From positions 108,345,912-108,409,911 of the forward strand of contig CM075855.1 of assembly GCA_037975125.1 (NCBI GenBank): a stretch of 64,000 nucleotides of DNA, read 5' to 3'. The notes beneath the pieces were generated by a model that ran no database searches, was not told where the DNA came from, and worked only from the letters and a program-made list of their open reading frames with translations. This document shows positions 38,700-53,253 of the stretch, piece after piece. Made by a program: the position numbers and the translations under genes. Source of the stretch: Latrodectus hesperus (lineage: Eukaryota > Arthropoda > Arachnida > Araneae > Theridiidae). Each line of letters opens with the position of its first letter. Within the stretch, counting starts at the first letter, position 1.

Positions 38700-40413
38700 A
38701 TAGTACAAATATATCATATTTCGTCTCTTCTTGATTAAAAATTATAAAGCCGAAGTCACAACTGAATGTTTAGCACATGCTGGAGTTTAGTTTAACAATT
38801 CGAGAATTCAATTTAGATTTCGGTCTTGGATGTTTGAGGCTGGGAATCAAATTGGAAAATAGGTTATGGTTTAATTTCCCTTCGTCTCAGCTACTGAATT
38901 ATTTAAAGTTAATAACTTTAATCAAATTCATATTTACAAGCCTTCAAGCTAATTAAATTTAGTTTCATTTATTTTTACCATACATATTTAAATTCCATAA
39001 TGAAAATATTTTGAATTTCAAACTATCGTCATAATGAGGTCAGAAATATCATTTAGACTCAAATTCGGTAAATGAACTCAATCTACTTGAATTGGTACTA
39101 GTTATAGAATTTTTACTCACTGACTGGTCATTTACTTTAGATAGGATGCGTCACAATCCTTAGATTTACAACAATTGAATTGTTTCCATAAGTTTTATGT
39201 AAATATTTTATATAAAGTCAAATGCATTTAAATAGTCTTTGAGCTGCATTTATTGTTATTTTACGAAGGATGAATAAAAGTATAAAAATTCAAAAGTCTG
39301 TCATATTACGAACTTTTCGCATATATTTGTTTAGTCAAATTACTCATAATATACTTTCTGCAAAAACCTATGTATTCTAATCTTTAATTTATATACTTTA
39401 TAACGTTAATTTTGAAATTGAGTTTATTTGTTTGCTTAAAACCTATGGTAGTTTATAAACTAAAAATAGTGTTTCCTTATTTCATTTTAAGATTAATTGT
39501 CATGTCTCGAAGTAAATGCTATTTTAGAGAATTATTCATATGTTGAATTAATATGTGTCTGATATTTAAATATAATAAATAAAAACAAATAGTTTGTTAT
39601 TCTTCAAAGACAGTTAAATAAGAAAATAAAATTAAAATTAATTCAAACAAATCGTAGCATAATTCCTATAGGAAAAAAAATGTTTTTTTATGAAAAAAAT
39701 TTTAAATAGAAATATATTAGTTATATTTCATGGTTTTTCTTTGTTTTTGTCCATATTATTAAAATTTCTAATCAAAGTTGTAATAAATTATAGATGTATA
39801 TTATTTGTTCTAAATATAATCAAAAAATAAGAAACTTATAAATGTATAATGGATAATTATCAAATGTAGTAACTGTAAAAGTATTCTCCTTTAATTATAA
39901 TAATATGAATTTTAAAATACATCAAATGCATTACTATAAGTTGGATGAATTGCAGAAAATAAAATAATAAGAAAAACAATTTTGGTGAAATAGGAAATCA
40001 GGAAATCCAATTTATACAAACGTTATATGTAAAAATATAAGCTAGTTTTTTCAGGATTATGGAAGAATTGTTAGTTGTTTGTGAAACCAAGTATTACAAA
40101 ACTATAATTTTCACATATAAAGAAGAGTAATTTTTATTAATTGGAATTATCAGTGGAGAACAAAGAAAAATAGTTATAAAATAAGAATGCAATTTCTTTT
40201 TTTTCATCACGAAAATTATGCACTATACACATAAGTTGTTGTCTTTAATTTTGATTAGATTTCCAGATGAGATCGATTTTGTTTTGCACACGTTTGGGAA
40301 ACTTACAATATAAAGTATTGTGAAATTTTGTAATCATGCGTCTATGGTCTTAATATAGTACCATTTACTTCTCATTGATCAGATTGTATTTTTGATATCA
40401 TTTATTTTCAATA
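38700..40413. other. AT-rich noncoding stretch
   Basis: No gene or repeat end recognised. Confidence 0.55.
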
Positions 40414-41000
40414 GCAGACAGATGGTTGAGTGGTTAGCGTTCCTGTGGGACCTGGGTTTGAATCAGGGGTCAAACATGAATTTTTCTTTCTCTCTGTGTT
40501 TCTCTGTCCTTTCTTCTGCGATGATGTATAAATGAGGACCACCCTATGAACGCGTTAGTGGTGGCATGGCGTGGGTAATCCTACTCTCTTCAGTGACTTG
40601 GTTCACTGGTAACCAGCGAGTAACGATATATGAGTAGCAGTTTTCTGTTGTTGTTAATGACACTTGGACAAGCCAAGCTCGCATGCCTTGGCTATGCGAA
40701 TTTAAGTCGATTGGGAGCGTCTTTCGTTTTAATCAGAGCACCATGAGGGTGAAAGTACGACTTTGCTCTACACACATGCCATTGGGACCCGTTTATAGGG
40801 TAGGCAACCATTCACGCCTCATTCATACAAGGAAAGGACAAAGACAGGATAGATAGAGAGAGAAAGTACATCCATGCCCGAACCGGGATTCGAACCCAGG
40901 ACCTCCTTTTCCGTAGTCAGGCACGCTGACCACTAGACAATTTGGTCGGCAGCAGTTTTCTGCCTTGTTTTGATGGGGAATTAGTCATCGAAGATCCAAT
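40414..41000 (+). mobile_element. SINE head C, interrupted by another SINE
   Basis: GCAGACAGATGGTTGAGTGG (box A) and GGGTTTGAATCAGG (worn box B) start a head-C SINE. It is cut at 40647 after GAGTAGCAG and resumes at 40963 with CCTTGTTTTGATGGGG, matching the uninterrupted order seen at 10.5 kb. The right end is approximate. Confidence 0.8.
40648..40950 (-). mobile_element. SINE head B tail T1, nested
   Basis: On the minus strand from GCCGACCAAATTGTCTAGTGG at 40950 through box B GGGTTCGAATCCCGG to the T1 tail and a short (AAC) run at 40648. An exact 12-base duplication AGCAGTTTTCTG flanks it (40636-40647 and 40951-40962). It is well preserved, with both boxes intact. Confidence 0.93.
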
Positions 41001-41895
41001 GTCATTAACAAAACTATTCTAAATTAAAATAATATGGTATAACATTAGTTGAAAATATAAATTCAAAGCATATATGAAGTTTATTTTGTAAGTCAGTGTA
41101 TCAGAAAATTTATTTTTAAAAATTTAATTTTACCTTATGTAATGTGGAGATGTATTATTATGATAAATTTCAAGCACATGCCATTACTTATTGTGGAACA
41201 AAGTTGTGCTGCACTTACATTTATGTAGGACAAATTTGTCAAAATTATTAAATTAAAGATAACTTATGTACTTTAGAAGAAAAATATTCTCGAAGTAAAA
41301 GGAAAGGTCGTTTTTACAATTGTAAGAAAATTAAATTACCATGTTCCTTCAGATTTAAGTGAATTAATTCTGACAGGAAGACTAAAGTTTTATTTTTCAT
41401 TCCTTAGACATTATTTTTACAGAAAATAGTCCATTTTTCAAATATGCAGAAGCCTAAAGTATTAGCCCAGCTTATACTTAAAACTTATTAATCAATTTGA
41501 GAAAGTTTATGCGCAACTTAAGATTCTTCTCAGGAAATTCAGATTTATTATTTATATGAAATAATTTCACAGCTTATATTTTCTTTCTTTCTTAAAAGAA
41601 TTTGATAATTTGATATTACGTAACTAAACTTACAAATTATCCTGAAATTCTTTCTTTAAATATTCAAGAAAGGTTAATTATATACGTCAATATTTTGCTG
41701 AGAAATTCGATATTTATTACAAATTAAAAACTTCTAAATGTTTTATTAAATGAAACTATTATTTCTCATATATTGTATGCAGAAAAATAATTGATTTCTT
41801 TTGCGTTTTCAAGTAATATTCTTAATTTTTTTAATGATAGAAATTGGAACATAAATTTTCAAAACTTGAACTTATTTTCAATTTAGGCATTGATT

Positions 41896-41898
<3 letters not shown>
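41001..41898. other. AT-rich noncoding stretch
   Basis: No gene seen. Confidence 0.5.

Positions 41899-41979
<81 letters not shown>
41899..41979. repeat. (AT)n microsatellite
   Basis: About 80 bases of AT dinucleotide. Confidence 0.95.
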
Positions 41980-43576
<1,597 letters not shown>

Positions 43577-43863
43577 GCAAATATATGTATACATGTGAAT
43601 GTATGTATAAGCATTAATATTTATATATATACATGGTTGTACATGCTTAATGTAAAAACTGACACAGGGGAAATGCTTAATGTTAATACACTTTGCTAAA
43701 CCTGATTATACTAAATACTATAAATAAAATAGAGAAAATTTGCTTTCAACCGGAATGTATTTCTATTGAAAATCTCGTGAAATTTAGCTCTAATAAATAA
43801 AAAGATATAATATATGAGTTACAAATAGAATCTCGTTTCATTGCTTGAAAATTTCGATGAAGA

Positions 43864-43922
43864 GTTGTTGTTGTTGTCGTATGCCAGCTAGGCTGGCAAT
43901 ATAGGGTGCGCTGCTCCACTTT
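43864..43922 (-). repeat. SINE-like 3' tail with GCCAGC hairpin
   Basis: Minus-strand tail: GTGGAGCAGCGCACCC, then GCCAGCCTAGCTGGC and (AAC)n. The same tail occurs in plus orientation at 50740-50795. GCCAGC/GCTGGC forms a 6-bp stem just before the tail repeats. Confidence 0.65.
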
Positions 43923-44028
43923 TCCAACTGAACTATATTTCGATGAAGAGTAAAATAGTAATTCAATAAATTTAATTTAATTAACTAGAATAATCAATAA
44001 AAACAAAACACTAAATTAAAGTAGAATA

Positions 44029-44044
44029 TATATATGTATATATA

Positions 44045-44085
<41 letters not shown>
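44029..44085. repeat. Interrupted (AT)n tract
   Basis: AT dinucleotides with GTATATATAGA interruptions. Confidence 0.9.
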
Positions 44086-44088
<3 letters not shown>

Positions 44089-44190
44089 GCAAAGTTAGAT
44101 ATAGAACTAAAAGCACAGGAATATATAAAAATGTTTAAGTTTAGCAATACATTTAGCGCAAAAACAGCTAGAATAGTATTACTAAGATAT

Positions 44191-44362
44191 AGTTAATAGT
44201 ATATTTTATAAAATGCAATGAATATAATGAAACAAAATACAATGAGAAATGCCAAATGGAGAATAGTACATTAAAAATATCAATGTTCTATTCTCCATTT
44301 GGCATTTCTCATTGTATTTTTTTCATTATATTCATTGCATTTTATAAAATATACTATTAACT
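44191..44362. repeat. Large near-perfect inverted repeat (foldback)
   Basis: The left arm 44191-44266 and right arm 44288-44362 are reverse complements over about 75 bases. The only difference I see is in the GAAACAAAATAC/GTATTTTTTTC stretch. The loop is 21 bases. Arms contain AATGCCAAATGGAGAATAG. Neither arm matches another place in the window. It could be a palindromic MITE, a long hairpin RNA source, or a replication-repair product. Confidence 0.95.
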
Positions 44363-44744
44363 ATACATATATATGTGTATGTGTGTGTGTGAAAGTGACT
44401 TTTTCATATTTACTACTATTTATTCAAATAAAATAGAAGAAAGGATATAGTATATATAGAAAATTTATTAATATTAATTTTTCCCATACTTACTTGACAT
44501 ATTAACTTGGATATTTCCTATACAACTCAATATTGGAAACATAAAAAAATATCATCTAAGGATTTTTTAAATTTATTAAATAAATTGATCGAATTTAGCA
44601 AAATGTTGTTCAAAATGAAAATGAATATTTACAAAAAATTTCAAATTTACAAGCATAGCTAACTTTCTCAACACAATTCAAGGTATTGTGGTGAGCTCAA
44701 AAGCATTAAATATGCATATTTCGGTATTCAGAAATAACGAATAC

Positions 44745-46071
44745 TACAGGGTGGCGCGCGGCAGACGGATGGATTTGAAAAGGCCATTGCTCGTTTCCTA
44801 ACCGTTGGCGCTTCTCGAAGAAGGTGTGGTTCGAAAGAGCGAGATCGGAAATTTTTTTCCATATCAAAGTCAGTTCACAAGATGGAATGGTCTGTAGCGC
44901 AGCGTGTGTTTTGCGTGGAAGCATATTTTTCAAACGGCCGTTCGATTGTCCACTTGCAGCGCGCTTTCCGTTCAGAATTCCGTATCGCCCCTCGCGGTCG
45001 AGTTCCCAATCGGAACAGAATTCTTGCGTGGGTGAAAGCCTTTAGGGACACAGGAAATGTGTCCTCAAAAAGGAGGGGCCCTAGGGGAACTGTCTCAACC
45101 CCGGAAAACATCGAGAGATTTCGAGCTGCGGTTGAGCAGGCTCCTAGGCGTTCCATTCGTAAACAGGCTGGCGCCCTTGGAATTTCAAGACGTTCCCTTC
45201 AAAGAATCGTCAAAGAACACCTCCATTTACACCCCTATAAGATGGTTGTTGCCCAAGAGTTAAAACCACTGGATTTTGAAGAACGTCAACGCAGTAGCGA
45301 AAACATGCTTGCTGCGTTGCCTCCAGACTCTGTTGTTTTCTTCTCTGACGAGGCACATTTTCACCTCAGCGGTTGGGTAAATAAACAGAACATGCACTAC
45401 TGGAGTGGGAAAAACCTTATGGCGCTCCACCAGAGGCCCCTACACTCTGACAGAGTCACAGTTTGGTGTGCTTTGTTGAGGGTGGGGATCATCGGGCCCT
45501 ACTTTTTTGAAGAAAATGATCGAGCAGCAAATGTGACTTCTGTACGTTACCTCAATATGATCCAGACATTTTTCTTACCTGAACTGGAGCAGATGAACCT
45601 GGATGATATCTGGTTTCAGCAGGATGGGGCCACGGCCCATACGGCAAGAGTTTGTATGGATGTTTTGCGTGACCGATTCCCTGGGCGCCTCATCTCCAAG
45701 CGAGGCAATTTCCACTGCCCAGCGCGGTCTCCAGATTTGGCCCCCGGTGATTTTTTCTTGTGGGGCTACCTAAAATCCCTCGTTTATAACGACCGTCCTA
45801 GGACCCTGGAAGCCCTTAAAGGCAACATTCAGGCCAACATCCAACAGATTCCTGTAGAAATGCTGGAAAGAGTCGATGAAAATTTCAGGAAAAGGCTTAG
45901 GCAATGTGTGGAGTGTGAGGGCCGCCGTTTGGGCGATATTTTATTCAAAACTGTCTAAACTCTAATTTCCCTTGTCAGTGTATGAGAACAAAATTAAAAA
46001 TATCGTTGTTCTTTAATATATTTGTATTTTATTGACTTTTGATATTCATCCGTCTGCCTCGCCACCCTGTA
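44745..46071 (+). mobile_element. Tc1/mariner element, DD41D spacing, apparently intact
   Basis: A 1323-bp element (44747-46069) flanked by TA. The termini are imperfect inverted repeats of about 25 bases: CAGGGTGGCGCGCGGCAGAC at the left and, reversed, CAGGGTGGCGAGGCAGACGG at the right, differing by a 2-base indel and one base. One ORF fills most of it. Composition is clearly richer in G and C than the host DNA on either side. Confidence 0.95.
44882..45958 (+). CDS. Transposase, Tc1/mariner superfamily, DD41D
   Basis: An uninterrupted 358-residue protein from ATG 44882 to TAA. Residues 1-60 (MEWSVAQRVFCVEAYF, ILAWVKAFRDTGNV) form a first HTH of the kind often labelled DUF4817 in arthropods. 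Residues 91-120 (IRKQAGALGISRRSLQRIV) look like a second HTH. The DDE/D domain has Asp156 in FFSDEAHFHLSGWVN, Asp248 in FQQDGATAHTAR and Asp290 in SPDLAPGDFFLWGYLKS; there are 41 residues between the last two. The spacing matches the DD41D group (rosa/Visitor type) rather than mariner DD34D. It should bind the terminal repeats and move the element by cut and paste at TA. No stop, frameshift or missing catalytic residue is visible. The 135-base leader and 110-base trailer are short, as usual for these elements. Confidence 0.95.
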   Translation: MEWSVAQRVFCVEAYFSNGRSIVHLQRAFRSEFRIAPRGRVPNRNRILAWVKAFRDTGNVSSKRRGPRGTVSTPENIERFRAAVEQAPRRSIRKQAGALGISRRSLQRIVKEHLHLHPYKMVVAQELKPLDFEERQRSSENMLAALPPDSVVFFSDEAHFHLSGWVNKQNMHYWSGKNLMALHQRPLHSDRVTVWCALLRVGIIGPYFFEENDRAANVTSVRYLNMIQTFFLPELEQMNLDDIWFQQDGATAHTARVCMDVLRDRFPGRLISKRGNFHCPARSPDLAPGDFFLWGYLKSLVYNDRPRTLEALKGNIQANIQQIPVEMLERVDENFRKRLRQCVECEGRRLGDILFKTV

Positions 46072-47754
46072 TTTAATTATAAAGTCCAATAAATACTTAA
46101 CATTTTTGCTTTAATAGTTTTGTTCATTTTTTTAATAAAATTATATTAAATTTTATTTTTACCTTTTATTTATTTATAATCGTTGAAAAATTGTTTGAAA
46201 ATCATTTTCAAAATAATTTTGTATTTTGCCCTTATAAATTCACTTCTTGTTTCTTATGATTATCTTTTTCACCTAACACTCGGAGATTTCTTATTGGAGC
46301 AGATTATAATTTTCACTGAGTAGAATTATATTTTTCTCTCCTTCATGATCTTATCATTTTCCTCTGAATTAATATCTTTGGTAATTATCATAATACTTAG
46401 TGATGAGAGAATTCAATTATCCTGGTTACACATTATTAATGCCAAATTACCGACACTATAAAAATATTACTGGTGATAAAAATTAATAAATAATCCACAT
46501 TAAAGTATAATAATTGTGCAAATGCCAACAAATTTTTTCTAAATGCAGTTTAATGTAGCTTATAGTAACGTAAGATCTAAAAACAAGAAAGAAAATGGAT
46601 AAAAAAGGTAGCTAATTTATATTTCTTATTTAACTACTTACTATAAAATTTATCTTATTAAACCTAAATATATTTGCATAATACATTAGAATATATCGCT
46701 TTATTATTTAATTTTAAGAGTTTAGAATATGTATATACTATTTCTAATATCAATGATTTTCCTATATTATTTTTTGATGTTTCAGAAAGATGCAGATCAT
46801 TTTAAATATCTTAAATTTAATGTATCCATTGCAAGTGGCTAAGTTATCGGTTTTTAGAAGTAAATTTCAATTATTGCAGTGTTACAATGTATGATATTTT
46901 TATCAATAATATCATTTTTTTTTGAAAAACAATGTATAACCGGAATTAAAAATTTTCTCTAGTATACGTTTATGACGCTGAAAAGAGTTAAACATTAGAA
47001 AAATACATTTATTTTTTATATTATAAACGTATAATCCCCTATATAATTCGTGTATTATCAGAGGCGAGTATTGTCTCCTAAGATTAGTGGACATTCCGAT
47101 CCATTTATCCATTAGCAATTATGTGATTAACAAACTATATTCAGTTTACCCTGTTTATAACCTGATATTGAAACGGCTGATGTAAGAAAATATTTATATT
47201 ATTGGAAATTAATAAATGCTTTTATATGGATTTTTATCAGTTTTTTCAATATTTTTAAAATTTTTGTTGCACATATATTGAGCTACGTTTCTATATGAAA
47301 GCATTTTTTATTTTAAGTTTAAGTTTGAAAACACAAAATTAGCTAAAGAATTGCAATAATAAACAGAGAAGTAAAATATTAAACATATTTTAATTAGTGA
47401 ATTTTGATTCAAAATGAAAAATTGTATCACTTTTGTATCTCCAAATGTTAAATAGTTTCTATTCTAAATATAAATTTGATCTACTGTGTAAAATTTAAAC
47501 AAACGTTATATAATTGCGCTGTTGTTTTATTTCTCAAAGTTTAAGATTAAAAAATAATCCAATACTAGTGGAGTGATTTGTAAAATTCCTTCCATGTCAA
47601 TTTTAAAAATAACTAACATTTCCCGTTTTTTTCTGGAGGAGGAAACATTTTAGCAAGAATTTGCATCAGATAAACATACTTTAAGCTTCGAAGTGTGCTT
47701 ACCACACACACATATATCACTAAGTATAATTATCTGACTATCTATCTATCTATT
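46072..47754. other. AT-rich noncoding stretch
   Basis: No gene or repeat end recognised. Confidence 0.55.
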
Positions 47755-48095
47755 TGTGTATATATGTTGTTGTTGTTACTAATGACACTTGGACAAGCCA
47801 AGATCGCTATGCCTTGGTTATGCGAATTTAAGTCAATTGGGAGCGTCTTTCGTTTTTTTTTTTATCAGAGCACCATGAAGGTGAAAGTATGACTTTGCTC
47901 TACACACATGCCATATGTACCCGTTTATAGGGTAAGGAACCATTCACACCTCATTCATGCAAGGAAAGGACAAAGACAGGATACATAGAGAGAGAAAATA
48001 CATCTATGCCCGAACCGGGATTCTAACCCAGGACCTCCTTATCCACAGTCAGGCACGCTGACCACTAGACAAGTTTGTTGGCTGTGTGTATATAT
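47755..48095 (-). mobile_element. SINE head B tail T1
   Basis: The element occupies 47766-48084 in minus orientation, from GCCAACAAACTTGTCTAGTGG through a box B with one change (GGGTTAGAATCCCGG) to the T1 tail and (AAC)n. An 11-base duplication TGTGTATATAT flanks it (47755-47765 and 48085-48095). A run of ten T at about 47854 expands an A run of the body. Confidence 0.9.
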
Positions 48096-48149
48096 AAATA
48101 CACAATTATATGTATACAAACATTTATGTATATTAAAGCTTATCAGTGT

Positions 48150-48284
48150 ACTTCCATACACACTGCAATACTTCCAAAATGTTTTGATTTTGAATATAAA
48201 GCAAAGCGAAACTTTATTCAATTTTCTTTATGGAAATATTTAGTTTTCTAGAAGGCTTATAATTCATCGAATAACATAAATATG
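48150..48284 (+). repeat. Flanking duplicated segment, copy 1
   Basis: From CTTCCATACACA through TTTTGATTTTGAATATA to AGTTTTCTAGAA; recurs about 350 bases downstream with many substitutions. Confidence 0.8.
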
Positions 48285-48480
48285 TGTTGTTGTTGTTACT
48301 TATGACACTTGGAGGAGCCAAGGTCGCTCTTCTTTGACTATGCGAAGTAAAGCCAGTAGGGTGCGCTTTTCGTTTAACCAGAGTACCACAAAGGGAAAGT
48401 ACGACTTTGCTCTAAGGTTCTCCAACAGATGATCCACTCCGTCAATTTTAGCATTGGTCAAAAGGGGGAGGAAATTTTCT
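48285..48480 (-). mobile_element. SINE tail T1 with head-A body, headless
   Basis: Minus-strand (AAC)n, the T1 tail and GGATCATCTGTTGGAGAACC, then the CCCCCTTTTGACC part of the head-A family body. The tRNA-like head is missing. It lies between the two copies of the duplicated segment. Confidence 0.72.
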
Positions 48481-48497
48481 ACATAGTGTGTTTGTTT

Positions 48498-48640
48498 GTG
48501 CACTTCCATACACAAGACAATAATTCCAAAACGCTTTAATTTTGAATATACAGTAATGCGAATTTTATTTTCCAATTTTTTATGGAAGTACTTAATTTTC
48601 TAGAATGATTATGATTCTTCAAATAGCATAAAATTATAAG
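48498..48640 (+). repeat. Flanking duplicated segment, copy 2
   Basis: Diverged counterpart of 48150-48284 (CTTCCATACACAAG, AATTTTGAATATACAG, AATTTTCTAGAATG). Confidence 0.8.
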
Positions 48641-50725
<2,085 letters not shown>

Positions 50726-50795
50726 TTATGGCTTAGTTGGCTAAGTAGAGCAGCGCACCCCATATTGCCAGCCTAGCTGGCACAAAGCAACAACA
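50726..50795 (+). repeat. SINE-like 3' tail with GCCAGC hairpin
   Basis: GTAGAGCAGCGCACCCCATA, then GCCAGCCTAGCTGGC and a CAACAAC tail; plus-strand relative of 43864-43922. The upstream TGGCTTAGTTGGC could be a worn box A. Confidence 0.65.
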
Positions 50796-51277
50796 AAAGA
50801 GATATTTCTTTATAATAATTTTGAGATAACGATAACTGTTGGAAGTTATTAACTATAAGAAGAATTGAAAGTCGAAGATTAATATTTAACTATCTATTAA
50901 TGAGAAGAATTGAAGGTCAAAGATTTTTCAGACGTCACCATGGAAAAGTGTTTAAAGAAAGGCCTTCCCTCCAATGGGATGTATGGCCAATTATGAAGAT
51001 TTGACGATCTGAAAAAATAAGCAACAAACACAAATACTGTCATAAAATGTAAGAGTAAATTGAAGCGCAATATTATATTCACACGTTGTTGAAGAAAAGA
51101 AGAAGCAATACCGCCCAAAATAACAAAACATCATAACAAAAACAAAAATTTTAATGTTGGCGTAAGCAATGCAATAGCCTTAAGATTCAAAAGAGATTGT
51201 TTACAAATATTGCAATTAGTAATTTAGAATTCTATTAAATAAGAAAATTTTTAAAAAATTTATACCGGTCTTGCCGA
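50796..51277. other. Noncoding stretch
   Basis: No gene or element end recognised. Confidence 0.5.
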
Positions 51278-51329
51278 TTTAAACTGGAACAAGTTCAGTA
51301 TCCCCATACACTGATTTCTTGCCAAATCT

Positions 51330-51440
51330 GGTAACCGTTGTTTTCGTTGTAGTGTTGCCGATTTCAGCTTTTGTTTTTATTGTAGTGTTGCCAAATTTAG
51401 TTTTTGTTACTATTTTTATTTTTTCGTTGCCAGATTCCGT
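51330..51440 (+). repeat. Subterminal tandem repeats of the DNA transposon
   Basis: GTTGCCGATTTCAG, GTTGCCAAATTTAG and GTTGCCAGATTCCG occur at about 38-base spacing, linked by T-rich sequence and GTTTTTGTT. Such arrays often bind transposase. Confidence 0.75.
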
Positions 51441-52408
51441 TTTTCTCGCGTTTTAAATCATTTTTATGCTATATATGTGCTTTTTTTTAGTGACAATAGC
51501 TTTTTTAGTTTCACTTCGAGAGCTTTCAGAACTTTCTTTGCTAATTTTTCTACTTTTTAATTAGTAGTCATTTTAATTTCGTTTATTGTTGCTGATGGAA
51601 TCAGTGGATTTCCCGCTGTTGTGTTTCGTTGTCACCAGTGTCCATTATCGTAAATTTATTTCTTTTATATTATTTACTTTTATTTGGTTTAATTTTAAAA
51701 TATATTTTTTATTAAATGACATATTTTATTTTATATATTTAAAATCTTTAAATATTCTTTTTTCCTTATTTCGTTTTCTTAATTTATTATCATATTTTTA
51801 ATGTTTTAATTTAAAATGTCTCATGCGCAAAATGTTGTTGAAAAATATCTACAAATTATTTTAGCAAAAATTAAAGATTTTGTAAAATTATTGCTCAGGA
51901 TTCCAAATTATTAATTAATTTAGGATTTGCAAATATTAATTAATTTTTTAACGGAAATTGGATTTGGAGAAGATGTTATTATTTTATTTAAATACTATTG
52001 CTTACATGTATTTTTTTATTGTATTCGTGTTTCATTTTTATTTACTTAAAAAGTGTTTTGTATTTAAAAAATATTTTATTCAGGTTTTTTTTAAAAATTT
52101 AAAAAAATGTATGTATTTGAAAAATAAGTTTTTGCATGCTTTTTTTAAATTTTTTAAAGTGTATAGATTTAGGAAAATATTTTTGCATGCTTTTTTGTAA
52201 AATTAGATAATTATTTTTACTGAAATGTGACACTGGTGACTAACGAATAAAATGTCGAAATAAATATACCAATCGGCATGAGAGCTTAACCTCATATCAA
52301 GTTAGTCCATTATTTACATTTATTTCTCTTTTTAAAATATCTGAAATGCTTATTTTTCGATCGAACTTCGGGAAATTTCCCGTGTTTATAAACGCGCACC
52401 TAGCTTGG

Positions 52409-52443
52409 CGACTTGGCGACAAAAAATTCGCCGCGTCGCCAAG
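52409..52443. other. Subterminal hairpin of the DNA transposon
   Basis: CTTGGCGAC and GTCGCCAAG pair perfectly around a short loop, just inside the right terminal repeat, in a CpG-rich patch. Confidence 0.75.
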
Positions 52444-52485
52444 TGTATGGGGATACTGAACTTGTTCCTTTAAACTTATTATAAA

Positions 52486-52794
52486 GTGGATGTTTTGTCA
52501 TGTCTTTTTCATTTTGCCTTTTCTGCTGCTATATTGTCGACGTGTAAATGGCTTGAATCCATGGAAAACGGCTTCTCAAACCGAAGCTTCGCTTTTTACC
52601 TAAGAAATCGTTTTATCAACAAAATGAACTTCGACGGCATTTTCAAATATTTGATTGTGAACTTCACCTTTTTTCTGCCGATCGAAGAATGTGATTCGAA
52701 GGATGGCAGTAAATTCGTCTACAAGCCGAATACAACGCTGTCTCCATACGATGTGTCGTGGATGAAACGTTATCTGACGTCATGGAAGTTTTAA
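52486..52794 (+). CDS. Unrecognised ORF or exon, coding-like
   Basis: The frame is open from GTG 52486 (not a likely start) to TAA 52792-52794, with an internal ATG at 52561. From there the content looks coding: MENGFSNRSFAFYLRNRF, FDGIFKYLIVNFTFFLPIEE, then SKDGSKFVYKPNTTLSP and SWMKRYLTSWKF, with varied codons and CpG. The first part is hydrophobic. I do not recognise the family. It begins ten bases after the target duplication of the DNA transposon, so that element landed immediately upstream. It could be the last exon of a host gene or a decayed retrocopy. Confidence 0.33.
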   Translation: MDVLSCLFHFAFSAAILSTCKWLESMENGFSNRSFAFYLRNRFINKMNFDGIFKYLIVNFTFFLPIEECDSKDGSKFVYKPNTTLSPYDVSWMKRYLTSWKF

Positions 52795-52867
52795 ACCAAT
52801 GAGAATCGTAATGAAATGGCGTACTCAGGGATCTCAACTGTAACGAAAGAAATAAGCACTTTATAGT

Positions 52868-53177
52868 TAAATTGTAAAGAAGATTTTTGTTCCAATGGCG
52901 GGCACAAGAGGGTTGAACCCTATGCCACAACAAGGTCAGAGACTGCTTCTCATTTGTCGTTACCCAGTGGGTACATGTGAACTAAGTCACGGAGACAAGT
53001 AGCGTTACCAACGCCATACCACCACACACCCGTTTATAGGGCGGGCCACATTCATACAACATCACAGAAGAAAGAACAGAGAAGGAAAGAAACATCCATG
53101 CCCGAACACGGATTTGAAATCGGGACCAACAGCTCAGGAGTCAGGAACGCTAACCACTCAGCTAAATTGTAAAGAAG
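52868..53177 (-). mobile_element. SINE head C with exact 15-bp TSD
   Basis: The SINE lies at 52883-53162 in minus orientation: box A GCTGAGTGGTTAGCG at about 53160, a worn box B (CGATTTCAAATCCG) and a GC-rich body ending in GCCCGCCATTGG. TAAATTGTAAAGAAG flanks it on both sides (52868-52882 and 53163-53177), indicating a young insertion. Confidence 0.94.
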
Positions 53178-53253
53178 TAAATTTAATTTTTTAAGTTAGT
53201 TTTAGTTTAATTAAAATTAAAATAAACTACAACCACATTATGGTTAGTATATT

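Larger units (their letters stand above)
51278..52476. mobile_element. Non-autonomous DNA transposon, 27-bp perfect TIR, 8-bp TSD
   Basis: The element spans 51286-52468 (1183 bp). Positions 51286-51312 (starting GGAACAAGTTCAGTATCCCC) are the exact reverse complement of 52442-52468. TTTAAACT flanks it on both sides (51278-51285 and 52469-52476), an 8-base target duplication. Inside the left end, GTTGCC-containing units of about 38 bases repeat three or more times (51330-51440). Inside the right end lies a hairpin CTTGGCGAC/GTCGCCAAG. No transposase frame is present; the interior is AT-rich. An 8-bp duplication fits hAT, P, Merlin or MULE; the GG terminus leans to Merlin or MULE. Superfamily is unresolved. 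Confidence 0.9.
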
